Part shown: piece after piece, positions 47,601 through 56,600 of the stretch | Layout of the letters: each line of letters starts with the position of its first letter | Numbering within the stretch: the first letter of the stretch is position 1 | NCBI GenBank assembly: GCA_013399015.1 | Contig: VWZX01010273.1 | Location: 8,284,117 to 8,348,116 of the forward strand | DNA length: 64,000 nucleotides | Direction of reading: 5' to 3' | DNA from: Galbula dea | Taxonomy: Eukaryota; Chordata; Aves; Piciformes; Galbulidae | Program-made: the position numbers and the translations under genes | The notes under the pieces: model-generated | Told to the model about the DNA's origin: nothing | Seen by the model: the letters and a program-made list of their open reading frames with translations, nothing else | Databases searched by the model: none

Positions 47601-50600
47601 AGGGTCTGGAGGTGGCTGCCCTTGCAGTCTCCCTTGCCCTTGCTCCCACACTGGGAGGCTGTGGGACACCTTCTGCCTGCTGTGGAAGGAAGTACAGATA
47701 AGGGAGGAGATGCCCTGCTGGGAAGAGGCTGGAATTCTTCTCCAAGTGGATCAGCAGCTGTACAAAATCCCTGCAGTAACTGTTTTGGGTGGAGGTGAGG
47801 GGTGTGTGTGCCTGTGCCCTTGACAAAATGCTTTTTACAGCTGCTAACTTATGTGTATGTGCACCAGAGCTTCTGCTCCCTCTTGGACAAGTAATAAACA
47901 CTCAGTAGCAACAGTCCAGGGCAAGCAGGCACAGAAAATGGTTCTTCTCTTTTCTTCCTCAGCTTCTGGGTGCCTGGGGTGGGGGGTTGGTGGCCCATGG
48001 AGACCGTGGTTCAGGTAGGTACCTCTCTGTGTGCAAAGCTTGTCTGCTTCTCCTCTCTTCTCTCCTTTGCCTCTGCTAGGACCTGCTCAGGGCTGCTTTA
48101 AATGGGACTGTTGCAGGTGTACTTGAGAGAAAGCCTAGCAGAGGGAGTCCTAGTCCAGAGAAGCTGCTTTCTACCTTCTCCCTGTGCTGGCAGCAGGCTA
48201 AACTCCTCCTGCCACCCTTGCTCCTCTGGCAGGGCTGTGCCATGCTGGCCAGGTGAAGCCTACACTGGCATAAGGTGTTTATCCTTTGTCAGCCAAGACA
48301 TCTTGTTGGCCACTCTCACTTCAGTCCACAGGAAAGCAGGGCTCCAGGGGGCTGCAGAGGTGCTGCTGTCATCACCCACTTGCAGAAGAGCTGCTCTCCA
48401 CTCTGTCCCACTGTCAGGAGGAGAAAAAAGAGCAAAGCTTCCCTGCAGCAGCAAAAAGGAGAGTCCAGGCTGGATGGGCATCCCTAGTGGGGAACACACT
48501 TTCTGCCAGAGAATGTTAGTGTTTTTACAGGCTAAAAGGAAACCCAAGGCCTCTAATTCCCCTCTGCTAGTGCTGGGAAGAGTTGTGTTATTTCTGTGAA
48601 ATGAAGGGGTGATGAACAGTGCTTCTTTCCTAGCAAAGATTCTGAAGTGGTTGGAAGGAGTCAGGCTGTGCATGGCTGAGAGCAGCACAGCCCCTGCTCC
48701 TTCCCACTTACTGCCCAGCTTAAGACCTTGCTCTTCATAAGAGTTCCTGGCCTTGCCAGGATGGGCAGATCCTGGCCTCACAGCTCTGGGAGTCACAGAG
48801 AAACCCCCCACCAGGGCTTGTGGGTTCAGTTTGACACTCCTGACCCACCTGGCCCTGGAGTTAACACTCCCAAGCTCTGTGTGTTGACAGCAAATTTCAT
48901 GTCTGCTGATCATGAAGAGAGTTTGGGGACTTGGATTACATTGGAAACCTTGTTGTATTTCACTCACCAACCAGATTTTTTTCCTAATCCACTGATAAAG
49001 CAGCATCTTTCCCATCCCAAGAGCTTGTAGATGTGCTGGTGTTGTGGTGAACTCCTTGCCATGGTGTGTTGTAGAGCTGTGACGTTGTGTCTGTCCCCTT
49101 GCCATCTCCCTGGAAAGCCAAATGTTACCCAAAGCTGGCAGCCAATAAAGCATGGCAGAACCAATGGCAAATCACACCCTGTTGTGTCTTTTTTCTTGCC
49201 CAGGTATGTAATCCTCAGGCTGTTTCCTCTCCCAGGTAGGGTTATGGGATGCCTGAGGCTCCCTTTGCTCCACAGGTGACTTGAAGGTTGTGCCTCAGTT
49301 TCACCTTTTCCTTCTTTCTGGATGCCTTAGAGAGGACCCTGAAGTAAACCTGCTCCCACCCTGAGACCTTCTCCCCACTGGAGAACCTCTGCATGGCTGA
49401 ACCACAGCCTGACAGAGAAGCATAGCAACATCAGCACAGTTGGAAAGGACCTTCAAGATCATCAGGTCCACCCAACAGTTGACTCCAAGGTCACTGTGCT
49501 CTTGAGGGGCCTTTGCCTTGGGAGACACATGCTGCAGGACTGTGAGCCTCTTGGTACTGGCTTGTTTCTGGAGCCTGGAGCTCCTCTTGAGAGAACACTA
49601 GTGTTATAGGGACCAAAATGGTTTGATTTTGTGGGGTTGTTTTCCTCCAAGCTCCAGTTTTAACTCCCACTCCAGTTGGGTGAGGCTGGCTGTGGAGTCC
49701 AGACTGTCTCCTGCTGGACTAGGAGTTCTGGCCAACAGAGCAGCTGCTTAGTTGTTTGCCTTTTAAACTAAGCCAGGGCTCATTGAATCTTGGTATATTC
49801 TATAGATTCCATATTCTATATATGATAATCTATCTGTTTTATATCTATATAATCTTGGTAGTCCTCCCCTGGTCTCTGCTCTGTCCAGAGCTGCTTTGCA
49901 AGTGTTTGGTGAGTCCAAAACTACTGCCAGAGGCAGATCTGGCAGGCTGCAAACTTTTCTTTCTCCACCTTTACCCCCAGAAAGAACCTCTGAAGTTAGG
50001 TGTCAGGAATCTCCAGACTTCTAGGGCAAGAAGATCTCCCTTTGCCCCATGGCTGAGGTGATAGACATCTTGTCCTGCTGCCTCTCACCTCTGGGGTGTT
50101 GTGTGTCAGCCAGAGCAGGTAGCCAGTCCCTCTGGGGTGCAGGCATGGCTCTTGGCAGTCAATCATCTCCCTGCCAGGAGCTTTCCTGCATCATCCCAGG
50201 CAAGTTGCTCATCTCTGACTCTGCTGGGGATGATAGAGCTGTTAGCTGAGGGGAAGAGGGTGGTGAGAGGAATTGTCCTGCTTCCTCCTTCTCTGGTGAA
50301 TGCTGGCTGTAGGAAGTGTGTGCTCTGAGGTCAGTGCCCAGAGGGGTGTTGGGGGAGGCAGAGCTTGTGCCTTGCCTTCTGCAGAGTAATCTCCTTCCCT
50401 GTGCAGCTCTGGGTGAGGGGACTAGTGCCTTCTGAGGAAGGAAGGGGCAGTTGGTCTGTCCCACAAAGCATCAGCATAAGGACAAGGCAGGTGGGGAAAG
50501 AGAGATTAAGCTCTGAGACCAGCTCTGAGAGCAAGCCACAGAAATAAAAGGTCTGGGCTGGCTAGAGGAAGAGTTCAGTTTGGGGCAGCACCAGTGTTTT

Positions 50601-53600
50601 GGATGGCTTTTGCTGCAGAGGGGAAAGCAGCAACAGTGATGCCTTCTTGAATGAGTTCCATGAGCTGAACTGAGAAGAACAAGCCCTGTGCTCCCCTCTG
50701 GCCACAACCTGCTGGTGGGCAACTATCAGTGCATGGTGCAGGGCTGCAAGGGCTCCAGCCTCACCTCCCAGAAGCCATCTGCAGAGGTGACAAGCAGTTA
50801 AAACTGAGGCTGGTCAGGTTCCTGCATCCTAACTGTGCATTCTTCATCCCTTCTCTTTTCAACCCAGGCACCTGAGAGCACAAAGCCCCTGGTGAAGAAA
50901 GGGTCAGTGCTAGGCAGTTCCTTGCTGGAAGAGAAGCTGCTCAAACGGTTAGCTGGAGATCTGTGTTGTGTTTGTGGTGTCTGTGCCCTCTGCAGCACCT
51001 TGTCAGTCAAGCTGTGTCCTGTCTTGGCTTCTCCCACCTTGGTGCTGGCTGGGTCTGGGAGCATGGGAAGAGTGTAGCTTGACTGTGGCTCTAGCTGCCC
51101 CTCTTTGGCATCAGGTGGAGCTGAGGATGCTGTTAGCTCATTCCTCAGGCAGGTGACACCTCCCCACCCCCAGGCTGCTTCTACATGCAGAAGTGGGGGA
51201 GCAAGCCTAAAGAGCATCAGAAGCTGTGGGGAGTCTTGATGGGATGGGAGTCAAGAAGGCTGCTTCTAGGTGAGTCAGGCACTGGATCATCTCCCAGCTG
51301 TGCCAGTTCTCCCTGGGCTCTGGCATGAGGTGTCAGTGGATTTCTGCCCAGCATACCCCTGGGGCCTGGTTGCACAAGGTTTGTGTTTTCTCTCTGGCAG
51401 CTGAAAGCCCCAAGGAGCTGGCCCAGCTCCAGGTGGCTCCAGCCTGCTCATGTCCCTCCACACCTATGCAGATGCTCACCTGGCACACCAGGGCAGGAGA
51501 AGGTGTCTGTGTGGCCAAGGGCTTTGTTTTTCCCTTGCACTCTCTACAGAGTGCACAGTGGCTTCAACCCCCATGTAGAGCTGCTTGTCTGAACTGTGCT
51601 GGCATTGAGCATCAACCCTTGGGGACTAGTTGTGTGCCCAGCACACCAGCACTGGGCAAAAGCCTGGTTCCCTGGAGAGGTAGGGGAGGCCAACCCAGTG
51701 CTGACCTGGCTTGGAGCTGGATTTCCTCTGCACCTGGGGACCCCAAGGAAGTTTTAGAGGTGGCACTCTTCCCTTTTCCCTCCCAGGTCTCTGCAGAAGG
51801 TTCCACTGCTTCCCAGCTCTTCCTTCTGCCCACCAGAGGCCATAGGTCTAGGCTCAGAGTTCCTCAACTCACCCTTCAGGCTTCAAATTCTGCTAGTGGC
51901 ATTTAGCTTCAGGCTCCTGGACAGATGGCAAACCAGGAGACCTGTGGAGCAGGGCTGATTCTTGAGCCCAGACTGGGAGGTTGCTTGGATAGCTCTGAGG
52001 CAGAGCTCTCTGATGGCAGAGATGCTCTCCATGGGATCAGACAACCAACTTCTCCCATCCTCCTCCCCAGCTAGGTTCTTGCAAAGATCCTGCTGGCATC
52101 AACCCCCTGGAAAGGCTTAAGAGGTGGAGAAGTGTGGCAGTGAGGTTGATGTGGGAAGGGGAAAGGTACTTCTTGGTCTCAGTGCTGTTTCACCTCACAT
52201 TGCTTGAGAAACATGAATAAAATCCATTAGCTCTGTTCAGAAGGCTTTGCTTCTCCCTTCCTCTTCTCCAAGAGGCTCAGCCCCTCATTCCTGTGACTCC
52301 TACCAGCCCTGGGAGATGGGAGAGGTTCTCCAGAGCCTGGGAGGATGGCTCTGGTTTTACTGGGGACAGGTTCCAGCTGCTCTGGCTCTGGGCAGGTGTT
52401 TGGGGCAGATGCAGGGAGGACAAGCAGAAACTGTGAGCTCCCTTTGATGGAAAACATGGCAGCAGGTGAATTTGGCAGCCCTGGGGAGATGTAGTGAGAG
52501 AGGAGAGGGGTTGCCTTGGTTCCTGCACTAGTAGCAAGGGAAAAATGTTGCAGAGAGAGGTGGGATGTGCTGCCTCTGAAGAGACTGTAGTCAGCCTCTG
52601 GTCTCTCAAGTGTGCTTCTAGATGCAATCTGTTGGCCAAAGAAAGCAGTGGGGTTACCTGTGGTGGATAAGGCCCTTCAGTTGGGTTTTCAGCCTTCTCA
52701 CTCCAGTTCTTTAACCATGGAAAAAGCCAAGGCAGAGCTAAGATGCTGCCTTGCTCCTCAGCAATGGTCCCAGGGCTTTTTAGTCCTGGGGAGGGACTCT
52801 TTAGGGTGTCAGGTAGTGATAGGACCAAGGGGAATGGATGCAAAGCAGAGGAGGGGAGATTGAGATTGGATCTTAGGAGGAAGTTCTTCACTGTGAGGGT
52901 GGGGAGACACTGGAACAGGTTGCCCAGAGAGGTTGTGGAAGCCTCATCCCTGGAGCTCCTGGCTCCCTCAGCTCAGGCCAGGCATGGCTATGGGCCAGAG
53001 CAGAGCCAAGTGCCCCTGGTGTGAGCATGTTCACTGCCATTTGAACCTGGGGCAGGTTTCTACTGCTTGAGCTGGGGAAGACTCTGCCACAGCAAGGTTT
53101 GGGAGTGTTGGCTTGGTGTGCTGGAGCACAGCTGGGTACCTTCAGCAGCAGACACATGTATGTGTGACCTCCCAGGGATGACCAGCCAGCACTCACCCTG
53201 CTGCCTGCAGCCAACCACCCCTTGTCACTAACCTCAAAACCTTTGTTACTTCTTTGTTATCTTATATTTGGGACCAAAAAGGGAGGTTGGGGGTGTGATG
53301 GTGCTGGGTTTTGTTGTGTTTTTCCCTTTCCCTGGGGGTGCTGCTGGTGCCCCTGTGTGGGCAGTAGATGTGAGGAGCAGAATTCCTGCAAGCACTGCAC
53401 AGGCACTAACTGAATTGCTTTGATTGTTTGGGGAATTTGCAACCTCCTCTTCTTCCCTTCCTCTCCCCTCTCCTCCCACTCTGTGGTGCCTTTGGGCTTT
53501 AATATAGACAACTGGCCCCTGTGGACCTTCCCTTCACCTCCCCAGTGGATGTGGCAGCAGAAGAAGCCAACAGAGAGAACTGTAAACACTTCCCCAGCAG

Positions 53601-56600
53601 CAGGAGGTGGCTGAAGACAGGAGAAGAAGGCAGCACAGGCTTTGGAGAGGAGAGCAAAGACAAGGAGAGATGGTCAGCAGCAGCAGATGCCAAGTGGTTG
53701 AAGATGGCTTTGGAGGCTGATGCTGGCTGTAGAAGAAAGGCAGATGGGTTAGATGATGCTCCATTGCCTCCTAGAGGACAGCCTGTTGGCACTGAAACCA
53801 GAGTGAGTCTAATCCCACAATCCCAGCATGGTGGGGGCTGGAAGGGACCTCTGGAGAGGTCACCCACAGGGTCACAGGGTCACCCACAGCAGCTTGCCCA
53901 GGGTCACCTCCAGCTGCCTTGGCAATCTCTCCACACTAGGAGACTCCACAGCCTCTCTGGGCAGCCTGGGCCAGGGCTCCAACATCCTCACACCAAACAA
54001 GCTCTTCCTCATGTTCAGAGTAAGCCATTCCTTGGAGTCCACCCTTAGCCACTTGCTCCCAGGGCCATGAGGGCTCCTGACTCTCTTCCCACCTAGCTCT
54101 GGCTCTGTGGGTTCACAGCGCAGGCACCTGAGCCCTACCTCAAACAAAGCCCAGGCTGCAGCTGAGCTTCTCCCAACTGCATCTCTGTCTTCTATTGTAG
54201 CTCCAACCACTGGAAGCAGTCAGCTGCTCCCCAGAGCACACCTTCAAGGTGGTGTTTGTAGGGAACTCAGGTGTGGGGAAGAGTTCCTTCATCCACCACT
54301 TCTGCTACGGCAGCTTCTTGGCTGAGCTCAATGCGACCATCGGTGAGTAACCAGGTCCTTGACCCATCTGCCTGAGGCAGGTAGGGAAGCCAGACCCTTG
54401 CTTTGACCCCCAACTAAATGGAAATATTGGTCTCTCTCCCAATTTCAAAGCAGTCTTGCTCTTGGCCATTGCCTTGCCAAGCTGCTCTGTCTCTGCCCAT
54501 CCTGTCTCACAGGTATCGATTACCAGGTGAGGAGCCTGCTGGTGGACAACACCCAGGTTGCCTTACAGCTCTGGGATACAGCTGGACAAGAAAGGTAAGG
54601 AGTTTCTGGGAAGGTGCCCTGCTGGGAGGCTCAGGGTAGGCAGTGGAGGAAAGGGCAAGAGTGTGTCCATGTCTCTGGGGTGGAGGGAGGCAGGAGATGG
54701 TCTGTGCTCCTGGGGAGGAAGGACTAGGATGAGAGGAAATGGGCTCAAGTTGTGCCAGGGGAGGTTTAGGTTGGATGTAAGAAAAGAGTTCTGTTTGTTT
54801 TCTGTTGGAGTTTATTCCCCAAAGTACAAGTCTGTGTTTCCAACTGATTCCCACAGGACAAAGTAGATGATGTGTGGGAGTTTCTCCTGGAAATGGTCTA
54901 ACTGCTGAGTTTCATGGAATTATAGAATGATCCGAGTTGGAAGGGACCTTAAAAATCAGCTAGCTCCAACCCCCCTGCCTGCCAGGGACACCTCCCACTA
55001 GAGCAGGTTGCCCACAGCCCCAGCCAGCCTGGCCTTCAAAGCTTCCAGGGCTGGAGCTTCCACAGCCTCTCTGGGCAACCTGTTCCAGTGTCTCCCCACC
55101 CTCACAGTGAAGAACTTCCTCCCAATATCCAATCTAAATCTCCCCTCCTCTAGTTTGCATCCATTCCCCCTAGTCCTATCACTCCCTGACCTCCTACAAA
55201 GTCCCTCCCCAGCCTTCTTGTAGCCCCCTTCAGATCCTGGGAGGTTTATGCCTGATGGCATTGCTTTCTAGATCCAAAATGGGAAGCAGACTGTATTGGT
55301 GCTGAGCTCTTTTGGCAGCTCTGGGGCAGACATCATGCACACCTAGTTTGTACTGTGGTACAGCTGAGTCTGCAGATCCTTCCAGACCTCAGAGGTTATG
55401 TTTTTTCCATCCCTTTCCAGGCCTTTTCCTCTCCCACCTAAACCAGATTCTTCTGTTTCTTTCCCCCTGACCTACAAGGATTTTCCTTTCTCAGCACCAC
55501 ATGTCTGGAGAACCTCCTGCTCCCCCATGGCTGCCTGGCCATGCTCTCCAAGGTGCAAGGATTTGACCTGTGTGTCCCCAGTGTGTGCACACCATCCTCA
55601 GGGGGCACAGCTGACACCCAGGGGCTGCCAGGCTTTGCAGAGAGACAAATAATCCCTTTCTGTTTCTGGTCATGAGGCAGCCCTGGTTCTGAGGGTGCCT
55701 TTGCTTTGGGCTCAGGTTTCGGAGCATCACCAAGCAGTACCTTCGGAAGGCAGATGGGATTCTGGTGATGTATGACCTGACAGCTGAGTGCTCCTTCACA
55801 GCAGTGAGGAACTGGATGAGCAGTGTCCAGGTGAGAGAAGAGCTGTGGCTCTTTCATGCTGCTGGTACCATCACTACCTTGCTTCAGCCCAGCTCCAAGA
55901 GTCTGCCTGGGAGCGATGCTCTCCAATGCCCCAGGAGGTCCTGCTGGCCTTGGGGAGATGATTTATCAATGCAGGTGCTGTGGGTACTACCTCTGGTAGT
56001 CAGTTTGGGCCCAGGGGCTTCTGGTGGGAGAGATCAAAGCCAGTGGTAGCCCCTTCAATGAGGGATGGCTCTTGCTGTGGCAGAAGGTGGTGGGACCTGC
56101 CAAAAAAATGGGGTATTATGCTGTAGTCTGTCCCCTTGGCTTTCTCTTTCTAGACTCTCCACCTGTGGCTTGTATCTGCTTGAGGAGCCAAAACCCCACC
56201 TGTCTGTGTCATGTTGAAAGAGGTTGTGTGGGGATGACTCAGAGCTGAAGGAAAATGACCACAATGGCTTTGGTTTTGATGGTGCCAAGTCTCAAAACCC
56301 ATGATAGAAGTGAAAGGAATAAGGAGAGGTTGGAGGTTTCTAATAGGATTGGTGTCCACAGACCTGTGGGGGGATTAAAAAACCCCAACAGACACTTAGT
56401 AATTTCATTGGACACTTAGTAATTTCAAGAGATCAGAGATTAAGATTTTCAGAAGCAACTAGGCTCTGAAAATCAGGCTCCTTCCAGGGAGGTTCAACTG
56501 AGCAGACAGCAAAGCAAAGCACCCAAATCTAACTTTTGATAATCTCCCTTTGCTTCCTTTCCCCATCTTAGTATTTGGCAGAATCCTAGAATGGCCCAGG

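Larger units (their letters stand above)
46871..50867. other. CRACR2B intron 9
   Basis: This 4 kb intron contains the exon-like segment at 47963-48014, a CR1 tail at 49425-49500 and an A/T-rich patch at 49793-49858. No other coding exon fits: the phase-0 exons on either side join directly. Confidence 0.65.

Noticed and set aside
48260..49153. Minus-strand open frame of 297 codons in CRACR2B intron 9
   Set aside because: This is the longest frame in the window, but it shows no familiar motif and no codon pattern, and it lies antisense in an intron. It would need transcript evidence.
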